DNA of 64,000 nt, taken from contig JANAVB010042220.1 in NCBI GenBank assembly GCA_029216955.1, positions 14,317,904 through 14,381,903 on the forward strand, in the 5' to 3' direction. The notes beneath the pieces were generated by a model that saw only the letters and a program-made list of their open reading frames with translations, was not told where the DNA came from and made no database searches. This DNA is from Iris pallida. Lineage: Eukaryota > Streptophyta > Magnoliopsida > Asparagales > Iridaceae. Position numbers and translations under genes: made by a program. Positions 1-12,060 of the stretch are shown here, piece by piece (the first letter of the stretch is position 1; each line of letters opens with the position of its first letter).

Positions 1-424
1 GATATTTGCCCCTAAATCCCTTTAAAAATGTGGTTTCTTACCCTATTTTTGCTAAAACTTGAAAATACTTAGTTTAGGGATTTTAATTTGAGAGAGAAAG
101 ATAGAGATGAAGAGAGGGGGAGAGAGTAGATGTACCTCTTCTTCTTCTTTCTTCTTCTCTTCTTTCTTCTTCTTCTTTCTACTTCTTTCTTCTTCTTCTT
201 CTTGTTCTTCTTCTTCTTCTTCTTGGCTGTACTTCTTCTTGACCTCATCTTTTTTTCTTCTTCTTACTTTTTTTCTTTTTTTTCTTCTTACTCTTCTTCT
301 AAGTTCTAACGTTGGCTGCAGCCCTGCGGGAGTTTGGAGATGTACCGCTGGAAGTAAACTTTTTTTTGGCAAGAAGTCAGTGGGGTCACGTGACCCCACT
401 TGACCCTGGGTGGATCCGCCCTTG
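1..424 (-). mobile_element. hAT transposon terminus, partial (runs off the left edge)
   Basis: This is the reverse complement of the left end of the hAT element at 26371-26745, including the terminal CAGGGGCGGA-type inverted repeat (here with one change, ending at 424) and the GTGGGGTCACGTGACCCCAC palindrome just inside it. A (CTT)n tract at about 138-300 matches the (GAA)n tract of the other copy. The transposase part and the second terminus lie outside the window, so the target-site duplication cannot be tested. Long lysine/glutamate-rich open frames here are translations of the trinucleotide repeat, not genes. Confidence 0.85.
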
Positions 425-559
425 GTCTCGACCGTTCGATCAAGCAGACACGTGCAGGGCCCCACGCAGGCCCCAGATCCAATAGTGCGGGAGGGTTGGG
501 GGGGTGCGCGGGGCTTTGGCGTGGCTCCCCCGCGGGACTTTTGATCCATATCCATATAT
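425..559. other. Short unassigned GC-rich spacer
   Basis: This spacer lies between the hAT terminus and the copia-B LTR. I see no gene or repeat structure in it. Confidence 0.5.
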
Positions 560-972
560 TGTTGGAATTGTGGTGGGCTAACTAGCTTGGAGAACAAATT
601 TGGAGTGAGAGAAAATTATAGAAAAATATTTTGGTGGAAGAGAAGAATGGAAGAATTTTTTTTTATAATAACACTAAGCTTTTTTAATTCTTTTTGTTGT
701 GTACTAAATGAGGGGAGAGCACCCCTTTTATAGGACTCTTGGAAGAGTCTACACACTTATTAAATATTGTATGGAATCATTCTAGACTCTTTTACAATTA
801 ATATTAGGATCTCTCTAGATCATAGATATTTTTCATGAACATTCTAGGTATAGAACTTCCTATAACATGGACTAAACTCAAAACAAAAATGGACCTAATG
901 AACAAGGTCCAATGATAGTAGATTAATTAGATTTGTTAGACCCAAAAAACAAATCAAGTTTATTTTTCAACA
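560..972 (-). mobile_element. 3' LTR of minus-strand copia-B
   Basis: A 413-bp segment begins TGTTGGAAT and ends TTTTTCAACA, so it carries the TGTTG...CAACA inverted termini of an LTR. Immediately to the right (973-983) the complementary strand reads as a polypurine tract (AAGGGGAAATG), directly before the LTR start. The C-terminal end of a copia polyprotein on the minus strand follows. The matching 5' LTR is not in the window because copia-B is broken at about 19120. Confidence 0.85.
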
Positions 973-979
973 TTTCCCC

Positions 980-1204
980 TTAAACTTGATTTGTAACTCC
1001 AAGTAGTCTTCTTAACCTAAAAAATGCATCTTGTTTAAGTGCCTTGGTGAAGATGTCGACAACTTGAACCTGAGATTTTACATACTTCATTTGCACTTCC
1101 TTCCTTGCAACACACTCCCTTATGTAGTGATACCTTGTGTCGATGTGCTTGCATCTATAATGGAAGACCGAATTTTTGGTCAAAGCAATAGCTGAACTAT
1201 TATA
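980..1204 (-). pseudogene. Copia-B polyprotein, RNase H C-terminal end (second piece)
   Basis: On the minus strand this reads as the end of a Ty1/copia RNase H domain, with the hallmark stretches KHIDTRYHYIRECV, KYVKSQ and DIFTKALKQ. It is the continuation of 17143-19120: removing 1205-17142 and one copy of the TTATC/TTATA duplication restores an uninterrupted reading (EIYVDN followed by SSAIALTKN). The gene was therefore split by the insertion of copia-A. It is non-functional. Confidence 0.9.
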
Positions 1205-2681
1205 TGTTATAGCTGTTGTGTTGTGTGTGTATGTTCACACACTAAAGAGCAAAAGCTCAAGTCCTCAAATTATAGTCCCACATCAGCTGTAGTGGAAGAG
1301 TTGATAGTGCATATATTACTTCATTGAAGTCTATATGTGTGGGTAGCCCTATGGGCCACATGCGCGCGCCGCTGCCGCCGTCCGGCCCGGCTCGGCTCGG
1401 TTTGGTTCGATTCAGCGCATGTAACGGGTGCGGGTACGTGCCCACATCTGCAGACGCGAATGCCGATTCGATTTCCTCTTCGGGTACGTGTCCACATCTG
1501 CGGGCACCTATAAATATTTGAACGTTGGACAGTTTTCTCATTAAATCCAAACGATACAAACACGTTTTTTTATCTGATTTTATACAGCAATCATTTACAT
1601 CCTTAATTCTAGTTTTCGGATTGAGCAATATTCTTCTTCTCTCCTAAGAAAAAATTCCTACAAAAACTCTGTTGGAACTCTTGTTTTAGTTCCACTTTGT
1701 AAGTATTTCAAATACACCATAGACAAAAGGAAAGAGACTTTTGTTTAGTCCCACATCGCTTAAAACCCACACTTGTGAGTGGGTATATATGTTTACACCT
1801 TCTACATGGTTGTGATGAGTGGGTAGTAAGAGGGGTGCTCGGCGCCCGGGGGGCATTGGGCTAGGATGCACCCGATTTGGAGGGAAGCTCCAGAAAACCT
1901 TAATGTGCATGTGCGGGCACGTCGCACGCGCAGGGGGGTGCAAATTCGGGCCGTTTAGCCTCGCGCGTAGGCGGGACACGACCCTATTTTTTGCATTTTC
2001 TTTGGTAGTGAGCCGCAATTTATGCGGTCCATTATTTAACCGCTACTACTCATTCAACACGTCTCATACACGTTCCTGATTCTCCTCCTGAGATTTGGTT
2101 CACGATCTAACAGTATTAGAGTTTTGCAACTCTAATTATTCATTTATTCTTCACAGAAAGAACACACCGCTGAGATCCAAAACCACCAAATAGAGAGAGA
2201 TCAGAAACGATGTCGTTCGTCTTCTTTCCTGTTCGATTATAGGTTGCAGATAGGTACTGCTATGTGTAACTCGTTGTTGTATCCTGGAGGAAAGTCGCCG
2301 TTCGAGCCTTACAGTTACGATAAGGGACGAATCTTTTCTTGTGGACAGTGATTCACACGCCTCAACGATCCTAACTTCTGTTCTACGAAGCTATTACTCC
2401 ATCAAACTCTTTCGAATTCTTGTCTCCTCCAAATTTCTTTTCTTCGTTCTTGCTCTAGGTAGAGCTAAGTCAAGGGTCATTCTCTCTGCGTTGTGTGTGA
2501 TAAGGAGATACCGGTGGAGCGAAGATTTTACCACTATGAGCATTCGGACAAAGTCTGCACATAGACTCGGATTAACTCTTAGAGCAATACTACATGCACG
2601 ACTTCTCCGGAGGCCGGTAACCTTTACTTTAATTTTTGTTGTTGCAGAGTTCAAAATGAGAAAATAAAAGAATTTCTAACA
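1205..2681 (+). repeat. 5' LTR of copia-A (interrupted by a solo LTR)
   Basis: This aligns by eye with the 3' LTR at 16345-17142 along its whole length, apart from the 740-bp insertion at 1670-2409 and small indels. Net length is about 737 bp. It contains a TCCCACATC motif and a TATA-like CCTATAAATA at about 1507-1516, a likely start region for element transcription. Confidence 0.88.
1670..2404 (+). mobile_element. Solo LTR nested in the copia-A 5' LTR
   Basis: A 735-bp unit starts TGTTGGAACTC and ends ACTCCATCA, flanked by a perfect AACTC duplication (1665-1669 and 2405-2409). The uninterrupted counterpart in the 3' LTR at about 16860-16885 shows the empty site. It has a TCCCACATCG motif and a TATA box (GGGTATATATG, about 1782-1792). 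No coding sequence remains, so it is a solo LTR left by recombination. The strand is inferred from the TATA box. Confidence 0.9.
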
Positions 2682-3835
2682 ATCTAAGAGTTAATTATTT
2701 TTACAAATACTTGTACGAGAATATTGAGAAACTACATACTTGCTTGCTGTTCTAAACAGCATACAAACAACAGCATACTTGCTTACTATTATAAACAACA
2801 TACAAAAACTTACTTTTACTGTTATTGGGACTAAACAGCTGCATATCTTACTTTGTATATTCTTGTTGTTCTAAACAGCAGCATCATTCCTAATTGTCAT
2901 TCAATCAAAAACTTGTTATCAACGTACTGTTCAAACATATTGCTGTTATATTAAAAAATATAACAATTTATTCTTTTAAATTTGTTTAACAAAGTTGTTT
3001 AACATAATTTTTACCAAATTTATTTAACAAAATATTTCTGTTAAATTTGTTCAAAATAATTGCTACTGTTAACAATTTGTTTCTTTTCTGTTAAGAATAA
3101 ATATGAATTGCTTGTATACTTATTGCTATACAATTGCTACTGTATACTTATTGCTAGACAATTGCTACTGTATAGTTATTGTTAGACAATTGCTACATTT
3201 GCTTCATAAACTATTTCCTAATAAATATTCATTAAATTATTGCTAGACAATTTTTCTTATATAGTTGTCCTCATATAAGTAGCATAATGTTTAACAAATC
3301 ATGATTAGATATTGTTAAAGATATTGTCTACTATTTGTCAAATTTTTGTCATACTAGCTAGTAACAAATTTATTACCATCGGTTAAATAATATTTGTTAC
3401 TTCATAGGACCAAAATTGCTATAATCATTTGTGATTTTAGAAATTGGTCATTTTTCATAAGCATTATTGAATCAATACATTTGTGATATTACCAATTTGG
3501 TTTATTCAATACCTTAATTTAGGAAAAGAAAAAATAATTTATTTATCTTGGAAATCCCTTTAATTTTAAAGTTCTAAAGTAGAAATTTGTTTGGGTATAA
3601 GCCGAAAGGACCCTTCTGTCAACAAGACGTAAATCGTCTAAGCGACCGGTTCTTAAGCGTCCCTAGTGGACCTTCGCGCTTGCTGGGATCCGGCCCCTAC
3701 AGCTAATCTAACCTGATCAAAACTTGAAAAACTAAAATTTTAAAGGTGAATTACTAGGATCATTTAAACTATTATTCTTTAATTTAAGTCATCTTTATTG
3801 AGTAAAACTATAATTTATGCAAACTTTTAGAAATT
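2682..3835 (+). other. AT-rich leader of copia-A
   Basis: This is the untranslated region between the 5' LTR and gag. It is AT-rich, with degenerate repeats of a CTGTTCTAAACAGCATAC-like unit (2740-2900) and of CAATTGCTACTGTATA (3120-3200). No coding potential and no tRNA-Met primer-binding site are visible. Confidence 0.6.
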
Positions 3836-5753
3836 ATGACTATCAAGGAAGAGACCTTTACTGCCAAACCTTCTAAGTTTAATGACACTTACTTCAAAAG
3901 GTGGAAGAGCCAGATGAAGTTTTGGCTTTACCACCTTAGGTCTAATCTCCGCTATTGATGGGTTCACACCCATTACAAATAATTCGGATGAGACTGAGTC
4001 TGACATAAGGGTATCCAATTCCTCTTCTTCCACTAAACCCAAGACCCCTAACGAATTAGACTACCATTATTTTCATAGAATCTTAAGCGCTTTGTCTGAG
4101 TCTCTTATGACATATTTTTTTAATACAAAAGCGCTAAAGAACTCTGGACTACCTTGGAAGACGAATATGGTTGTGATGATCTGTAATTGAAAGATTCAAT
4201 TCCTCCACATTCAACAGATAATAAACCTATGAATGACCAAATCCATGAATTCCAGGAACACCTTAGGCATATTCAAGCCAAAGGTACATTCGTTCTCTAC
4301 TGAGCATAAAATAGCATGCTTGATAGACAAACTCTCTTCTCTTGTTCTGATACTGTCAAAGATCTTACTCATCTACAAGGAACTCTTACATATTCTCAAG
4401 TTTTAAAGAGACTTAGAACAGAAGAAAAATTTAGGTTAAAGTCCAAAGTTAGGTCTGATACCAAAGCTAAGGTAAACCTTGTAGAAGCCCATGGCAAACC
4501 CAAGCCTAATCACCAACTCAAACCCAAGAAGAACTCCTTCAAAAAGAAGCAGAGTTTTCAGCCACATAACCAAAACCCTCATCACCAACAATCTCAGAAA
4601 CCTAAAACTTTGGTCAGACACAGGATCAGAAGAGATTTTGTTTTGTGTGTGGTAAAAAAACAATATGGCCATCAACTGCTTCTATTGAAAGAAAAAAGTT
4701 GTCAAGACCTCCTTCAAAGGGAAAGGCTCAACCAAGCCGGAGGTTAATATGATTCTGAATGGGTCTTCTAGCTCCTTCAGGTCTGTGAGCTATCAACCTG
4801 TAGTAAATATTTTTTGCCATTGATGATTGGTGGTTGGATTTCAGAGCTAATATTCACGTCTCATTTGATCGCTCCTATTTTTCAAACTATCAGGAATTAT
4901 GTGGAGGAGGTGTGACCTTAGGAGATGGCTCAACGGCATAGATTGTAGGAAGAGGAAGAATAGATCTGAAGACGACATCGAAAAAAATTCTACCTCTCTA
5001 TGATGTGCTTTATGTGCCATCGGTTAGGAGGAATCTAGTTAGTAGGTCTCTACTTGTAGCCTCAGGATACAAGATTGTAATGGAGGCTAATAAAATAGTT
5101 TTTTCTAATAATGAACTTTTTGTAGGAAAATGATTTGTAAAGGGCGAACTCTTATTTTGAGTACTATGAATAAAATATCAAATCTTCTTTTGTTGTCGCT
5201 AATGTTGAATCCTCAAATGTTTGGCATGGCAGACTAGGTCATGTGAATCTAATATCTCTTAAAAGGATGATGAACTTAGATCTTATTCCTAAGACTCCTA
5301 TAGATGATAAATACAAATGTGAGATTTATGTTCAAGCCAAACACACAAGACTATCTTTCAAATTTGTCCAAAGGAATTCGGAACTTCTAGAACTTATCCA
5401 CGGTGACATTTGTGATTCCTATAGGGTTTTGACCCGAGGCGATATGAAATACTATCACTTTTATAGATGATCATTCAAAGTATTGTTATACCTACCTTCT
5501 TAAAATCAAAGATGAAGTTCTAGACATATTCAAGATCTATAAGTCTGAAGCTGAGAACCAATTAGATAGAAAGATTAAAATTCTTAGATCAGATCGTGGT
5601 GGAGAGTATATCTCAAATAAAATGACTAATTTCTGTGAAGAACATGGAATAGTTCATAAGCTAACTGCTCATTATTCACCACAATCCACAGAGTTGCTGA
5701 AAGAAAGAATCACTCTGTTAGACATAGTAAATGCAATGTTTCTCAGTTCAGGC
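3836..5753 (+). pseudogene. Copia-A gag, protease and N-terminal integrase (degenerate)
   Basis: Gag starts plausibly at ATG 3836 (MTIKEETFTAKPSKFND) and meets a stop after about 40 codons. Gag sequence resumes around 4316-4745 with a basic, asparagine- and glutamine-rich tail. Protease and pre-integrase remnants at about 4830-5130 include the typical LYDVLYVPSVRRNLVS stretch. The integrase core from about 5220 is interrupted at 5753 by the CACTA and gypsy insertions and resumes at 13715 (..MFLSSG | ALDNLWREA..). There are many stops and frameshifts. Confidence 0.8.
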
Positions 5754-7950
5754 ACTACCAAAGTAAGTCATAAGCGACGTCATCAAACGTCGTTGAAGTG
5801 AAGAAAAACGTCGTTATTCCATATTAGCAACGAAATTTGCAACAATTTTTTCTTGTCACCTATTTCCGGGTCGCTAACACAGGATACGTCGCTATTTATC
5901 GCTATGGCGATGTTTATTTGTGACGTAGTGACGTTGCTACATTTTAAGTGGATAGTGACATTTACCGACGCGACATTGCTGATCAACGATATACCGATTC
6001 ATTGCTAAACGTTGTTGTTAGTTCAGTGGTTAGCGACGTAATTAGCGATGTTTAGTGACTACTTAGTTGACATGGCGAGTTTGACATGTCAGCAAATTAG
6101 CGACGTCTAGCGACTGTCTGTAATGTCTACGATACAGGATAGCGACATTCTGATACATGATTAGCGATGTCATTTACAACGTTTCTTGACTACTTTGCTG
6201 ACATGGCGAGTTTGCCATGTCACCAAATTAGCAACGTCAAGCGATTGTCTGCGACGTCTGTGATACAGGCTAGCGACGTCCAAATACAAGTTTAGCGATG
6301 TATACCCATGTCGCTAGTCGTCGCTGAACGTCGTTACACGTCGCTAAAATACAAAAAAAAAATCAGAATTATGTTTGCATTTTCATCCAGAATCTACCTG
6401 CAGTTTAAATTACAGTTTACATAATAGACCCAGAGCAACCCTCCGTAGTTTTTTGGGTTCGTCGATCCCTTCGGTGGAACACTCAAAACCGGTAAACCAA
6501 TATAGAGACAAATGATGAAAAGACTACCAAAGGGGTCGCCGACCCCTTCGTTCATCAAAGTACCCAATTTCTAAAATATCTTATATACTACTAGGAAACT
6601 CACTCTATACACTCTAGGTACTACAATACTCCTTAGTATCAAAATAAGTTAAAATTTCACATGAATGAATAAGTTAAAATCTCACTCTGTGGCTAACCAC
6701 CCTTGTCTTGACCAATGCACAGAGCAACATATGCTGTTGTGCTCATCTCTTTCCTGCTACTCCATATATCATGTTGCTGCCCCTTATTATTCTTCTACTG
6801 CTGCTACTACGTCTTACCCCCTCTCTACTTTACTATATATTTTCTATCCTTCTATCTAAAGACTATACACACCGTCTGTGTGTAAAGACAGAAAAGGCTA
6901 TTATTGACACAGTAGTTGAAAACTTAATACAACATATTGCTTTTGCAAAGACAATATCCAAAGTACTAGATTTAGTGCTAGACCCATAATACTGTACTAG
7001 TGATGAAGAACAGCTTCAATAAGTTACAAAAATCAGACTTCTAGCAAGTACCTTAGAGAAGGATAGGTGCAAAACTCAGACATAAAAAGTTATTTAGAAA
7101 ATGTTTCAAGCGCATGTCCCCTCTGCATTTCCTTTGACTAAAAGTAAAACGATATTCTCATGTCTCTCATCTCAATTTTGTTTATTCATTAGAAGAAGCT
7201 CAAATTTTATTTTATTTTTCCCTGTATGTGTGCAAGGCACACTCTATCTGCAGATAGTGTCGTATCGTGTCTCAGTGTCGTGTCTCACACACGATATTAC
7301 ATTATCACTCATGTGCACTACATATGTGTCTGTGTCTCAGTGTCGTATCGTGTTAGCAACCGGAGTGTGTCAGTATCGTGTCAGAAAGAGGGAGTTAGGA
7401 GGGTTACCTGAGCCGAAGTCGAGCGATCACTACGGCAGGGGTTCGCCGGGGGGAGAGGGTCGTCGGAGACGAGAGGGCCGAGGGCAGGGGTCGCCGGAGT
7501 CCAGAGGGGTCCAGGGGAAAGATACGTCGGAGAAGGAGTCGAGAGGGTCGGGGGGGGGGGCATGGGGTCGTCGGAGACGAGAAAGAATTTGGGGAGAGAA
7601 AATTTGGGAAGAGCACGTGGGGGAAAATGAAAAGTCGATCGGCCAGCAGGGAACCATATATGAAACAATTTAGTGCTAACGTCGCTAACCGTCGCTCACT
7701 ATTAATAAACTGGCAACATTCATGTTGACGAGTCACTAAACGCGCTAATTTATAAAATACAGCGACGTTCTCCGACGAAACCACGTTGTCTGCTTTCCTA
7801 ATAATAAGTCATGTCGCTAAATGACGCTGAATGTCGCTGATAGTGACATTTAGCGATGTCTTTCATATTCATCGCTGATTACAACAAAAATAGTGAAGTT
7901 TTATTTAGGCGTCGCTAAACTCGTCGCCAATATGACTTATTTTGGTAGTG
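5754..7950. mobile_element. Non-autonomous CACTA (En/Spm-like) transposon
   Basis: A 2197-bp element has terminal inverted repeats CACTACCAAAGTAAGTCAT and CACTACCAAAATAAGTCAT (one mismatch) and a 3-bp AGG duplication at 5751-5753 and 7951-7953. Both ends carry dense subterminal repeats of GCGACGT-type motifs in both orientations (about 5775-6350 and 7675-7930), as expected for binding by a CACTA accessory protein. No TNP2-like transposase is visible inside. The interior (about 6420-7670) contains a purine/GC-rich block with long open frames of unclear meaning. It sits exactly next to the gypsy LTR inside copia-A. Confidence 0.88.
7101..7673. other. GC-rich interior of the CACTA element, possible captured fragment
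   Basis: The interior of the non-autonomous CACTA changes sharply in composition from AT-rich to G/purine-rich at about 7390-7640. It is open for 190 codons on the plus strand and for long stretches on the minus strand, where it reads as a proline/serine-rich peptide. I recognise no protein domain. It could be a captured host fragment or low-complexity filler; the open frames alone are weak evidence. Confidence 0.3.
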
Positions 7951-7953
7951 AGG

Positions 7954-8446
7954 TGTCACTCCCCGTTCCCAGTATACGTATTTTTGATACATGTACTGCT
8001 TAAATGTATTTATTTAATATTTATCATGTATTATTTCATATTTAAATCTCTTTAAATTCATGTTAATTAAATTCCTGCAATTAATTTTCTGTATTTACTT
8101 CCTTTTATTTTTCTTTAGCTTACTTTAGGTTTGGCCTAGGTTGGTTTATTTTCGGGTTATGGTGGTTCATCATGAACCGAACCCACCTACCACCACCCCT
8201 TCCATTTAAAGCCCCCAACTCTTTCTCTCTCTTCATTACTCTCCTTCACCATTACTTCTTCTTCTTTCTCATTACTCTCTCCACCTACCAAACCCATAGG
8301 CAAGTACATCTTGCTTCTTCATGAGAACCTATTTTTATGGTTCCATTCTCTTCCCTTGTGATTCTAAGAGAGTTTAGAACTTGGCATTTTTTGTTTTGAA
8401 GTTTTATTTTTAGTAGATCTAGAAATTAGTTATTTTCGGATTTTAG
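7954..8446 (+). repeat. Left LTR arm of the gypsy element (inverted)
   Basis: This reads TGTCACTCCCCG... on the plus strand, opposite to the coding strand. Its match with the reverse complement of the right arm ends exactly at TTCGGATTTTAG (8446). It is followed at once by the 3' end of the internal region, whose complement reads AAATTTCGAGGACGAAATTT. The polypurine tract expected between coding end and LTR is missing. Confidence 0.85.
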
Positions 8447-8608
8447 AAAAATTTCGTCCTCGAAATTTCAAATCCAAGCAGGATAGGAATATCAAGGCCA
8501 AACTAGTACAAGCAATTTAAGCAAGCAATCATTTTACAATGTCCATAGCAAGTAACATATCTATATTTATCAATCTACGATATCAAGTAATTTCTACTCA
8601 TAGGGCGA

Positions 8609-10165
8609 CTAGCATGGGGAGTTTAAGACAATCAAGGTACACGAGAAGAAATATACCTTTGAGTCAAACAGATGTGGATACCGTGATCGGATATCATCCT
8701 CATGTTCCCACGTTGACTCTCCTAATGAGTGATGACCCCAAGCAACGCGGACAAGACTAATTGTTCGGTTCTTGAGTATCTCTCTTCGGTCCAAGATGGA
8801 AACAGGCTGCTCCTCGTAAGACAAGTTGGTACCAACAACCAACTCAGAATGATCAAGGATATGGCTTGGGTCCGATATATACCTTCGTAACTGAGATACA
8901 TGAAATACGTCATGCACCTCTCGTAACGAAGGTGGAAGGGATAAACGATAAGCAACATCGCCCACCCTATCAAGGATAACGAATGGTCCTACGTATTGCG
9001 GACTCAACTTCCCGCGAACGCTAAATCTAATGACCCCACGGGTAGGTGAGATCCGTAAGAATACGTGGTCTCCAATAGAAAACTCTAGCGGCCTACGATG
9101 CTGGTCCGTCCAATGACGATGTCGATCCTGCGCAACTCGAAATCGCTCCCTAATTCCCTTAATCACTTCAACTGTCTGGACAATCATTTCTGGGCCTAGC
9201 ATCTTCCTCTCCCGATATCATCCCATGCTAGTGGCGACCTACACTTCTTACCATATAGTGCTTCAAATGGTGCCATCTGGATACTGGCTTGATAACTGTT
9301 GTTATATGAAAACTCAACTAAGTGCAGGTGGCTTTCCTAAGATCCTCCAAAATCTAGGGTGCAAGCTCGCAACATATCTTCTAAAGTCTGAATTGTCCTT
9401 TCCGATTGGCCGTCCGTCTGTGGATGGTAAGCCGTACTAAATTTTAACTTGGTGCCCAAACTATGATGTAAGCTCTTCCAGAAATGTGATGTGAAACGGG
9501 TATCTCTGTCTGACACAATACTGACAGGGACTCCATGCTGCCTGACTATCTGCTACATGTATAATTCCACCAACTTTTCTGTAGATTGTCCTACTCTGAA
9601 AGGAAGAAAGTGTGCTACCTTTGTAAGCCGATCTACTATCACCCAAATAGCATCTTTACCACTTGGTGATCTCGGTAAACCGGTCACAAAGTCCATTGTG
9701 ATGTGTTCCCACTTCCATTCCGGGATAGGAAGCGGTTGTAATAATCCAGCTGACCTCTGCTGTTCTGCCTTTACTTGCTGACATATCAAGCAACGGGAAA
9801 CAAACCTAGCTATCTCCCTCTTCATCCCGTTCCACCAGAAGTGTTGCTTGATATCTTGGTACATCTTGGTCCCTCCAGGATGTATAGAATACTGGGAACT
9901 GTGAGCTTCTGTCATTACTTCTGTCTGATATCTCCACTAGGTACACATAGACGTGATCCAAACCTAAGCGTACCATCTTCGTAGATTTGCATCTATTTTC
10001 TGAGCCCTGACTCACATTCTGCCCTAAGCTTCTGAATCCTTGGGTCTTGTGCCTGGGCTGTCTTGATCCTGCCCACCAAGTTGGATTGAACTTGTAGACT
10101 CGCCAGAATTCCTATATCATTAGGAAGTATAACTTCGATGCCCATCTCCTGAAGGTCTTCTAAGA
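8609..10165 (-). pseudogene. Gypsy integrase and chromodomain (degenerate)
   Basis: The minus strand encodes an integrase: the zinc-binding region (CLICQQVKAEQQR) and catalytic-core start (WEHITMDFVTGLPRS) lie at about 9553-9915. The C-terminal part at 8609-9202 has GPFVILDRVGDVAYRLSLP and HDVFHVSQLRRY. It ends in a chromodomain-like stretch (EEQPVSILDRRE ... RVAWG ... STWEHEDDIRSRYPHLF), which marks a chromovirus of the Tekay/Del group. Frameshifts separate the pieces, so it is inactive. Confidence 0.85.
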
Positions 10166-10169
10166 TGTG

Positions 10170-12060
10170 CTTCTACGTTGTCAACATAAATGCGCCGCCT
10201 CTTCTGCTAAGAGCGTCTGCTACCACATTAGCCTTGCCTGGATGATACTGAAGCTCCACGTCATAATCCTTGATCAGCTCTAACCATCTTCTCTGCCTCA
10301 TGTTCAGCTCTTTCTGAGTAAAGATGTACTTCAGACTTTTGTGGTCTGTGTACATGTCCACTCGGTCACCATATAAATAATGCCTCCATAACTTCAAAGC
10401 AAATACTACTGCCGCCAACTCCAAATCATGAGTTGGATAATTTTTCTCGTGGTCTCGAAGTTGCCTAGATGCATACGCTATCACCTTCCCATGTTGCATA
10501 AGGACACATCCAAGTCCTTTACCTGACGCATCACAATATACCGTAAAACCTCCGGGCCCAACTGACAATGTAAGGATAGATGCTGATATCAACTTCTGCT
10601 TCAGATTCTCAAATGATGCCTGGCATTCTGACCAGACGAATGGTACATCCTTTCGTGTCAAGCGGGTCATGGGTGCTGAAAGTCTTGCAAAATCTGATAC
10701 AAACCTTCTGTAATAGCCTGCCAATCCCAAGAAACTCGTACATCAGCTACGGTCTTGGGTACTGGCCAACTCTCTACTGCTTCTACCTTCTTGGGATCTA
10801 CTGCTACTCCAGCTCCTGATATGATGTGACACAGAAATGAAATATGATCCGACCAAAACTCGCACTTGCTGAGCTTGGCATACAACTGGTTCTCTCTCAG
10901 AACCTGTAACACTTTCCTGAGGTGGTCTTCATGCTCCTCTTCACTAGCAGAATATACGAGAATGTCGTCGAGAAACACCACGACAAACTGATCTAAATAT
11001 GGCATAAAGATGCGGTTCATCAAATCCATGAATATAGCTGGAGCATTGGTCAAACCAAACGCATTACTAAGAATTCATAATGTCCATACTTCGACCTGAA
11101 TGCTGTCTTGGGAATATCCTCCTTCGAACCCTCACTTGATGATACCCTGAACGAAGATCTATCTTGGAGAAAACTCTAGCCCTGCTCAACTGATCAAACA
11201 AGTCGTCGATCCTTGGTAGTGGGTACTTGTTCTTTACTGTCCGCGTTAAGCTTCCTGTAATCGATGCATAATCTGGATGATCCATCCTTCTTCCCACAAG
11301 TACCACTGGTGCTGCCCATGGTGATATGCTAGCTTGGATAAACTTCTTCTCCTTCAATTCCTCTATGTGCTGATACACCTTGGCCTGCTCCGAATCCGCC
11401 ATTCTGTAAACCCGATCTGATATTGGTTTAGTTCCAGGTGCCAATTCTATGCTGAACTCAATATCTCTAACCGGTGGTAAACCTGGAAGTTCTTCGGGAA
11501 ACACGTCTAGAAATTCTTCAACTACCTTCGGAACTTGAACTTCTTCCATTGCTGTTACTACTCCCTGCTCTTGCTGAGTTGCCTCTGACCTGACTAAAGT
11601 GAACCTCTTCATGCCTGGAATATCAAAAGATACACTCCCACTACGACAATCTATTGTCGCATGACTGTCTTTCAGCCAGTCCATGCCTAAGATAACGTCA
11701 AATTTCCACCAGGAAATTCTATCAACCGGGCGGGTAAGGAATGCCCGCAAACTACAACACTACACGCTATAATAACTCTACTAACTCCTACGAGCCCATT
11801 GCCAGTGAGTATATTCAACCTCCCTGGCAATGCCTCGAACTCCATTCCTAGCCGTGTCACAAATTGTGCAGATATAAATGTGTGATGCTCCCGAATCAAA
11901 CAATGCTACTGCGGGATATGAGGCGACGAGAATATTACCTGCCACAACATCTCCCGATGCTAATGCCTCCTCCAAGGACAGTGTGAATGCCTGCCCTCGA
12001 CCTCCTTGCTGGTTCCCATGCTGTGGCCTAGCCTGGTGCTGCTGCTGGCCCCTTCCTTGA
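10170..12060 (-). pseudogene. Gypsy protease, reverse transcriptase and RNase H (degenerate)
   Basis: On the minus strand, from right to left: aspartic protease with DSGASH (about 11880-11930); the RT N-terminal part with EFLDVFPEELPGLPP and FSIELAPGTKPI (11067-11750); the RT palm with the catalytic FLDDILVYS (10667-11053); RNase H with [15 protein letters not shown] and a C-terminal [16 protein letters not shown] (10173-10730). The catalytic LDD is intact, but frameshifts break the polyprotein several times. Order PR-RT-RH-INT is typical of Ty3/gypsy. Confidence 0.88.

Noticed and set aside
52..597. 181-codon minus-strand frame rich in Lys and Glu
   Set aside because: It is the translation of a (CTT/GAA)n microsatellite within a hAT terminus and runs across the TIR boundary.
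6530..6548. Perfect 19-bp palindrome AAGGGGTCG-C-CGACCCCTT
   Set aside because: No T-tract or gene context to make it a terminator; a single short palindrome inside a CACTA element is not informative.
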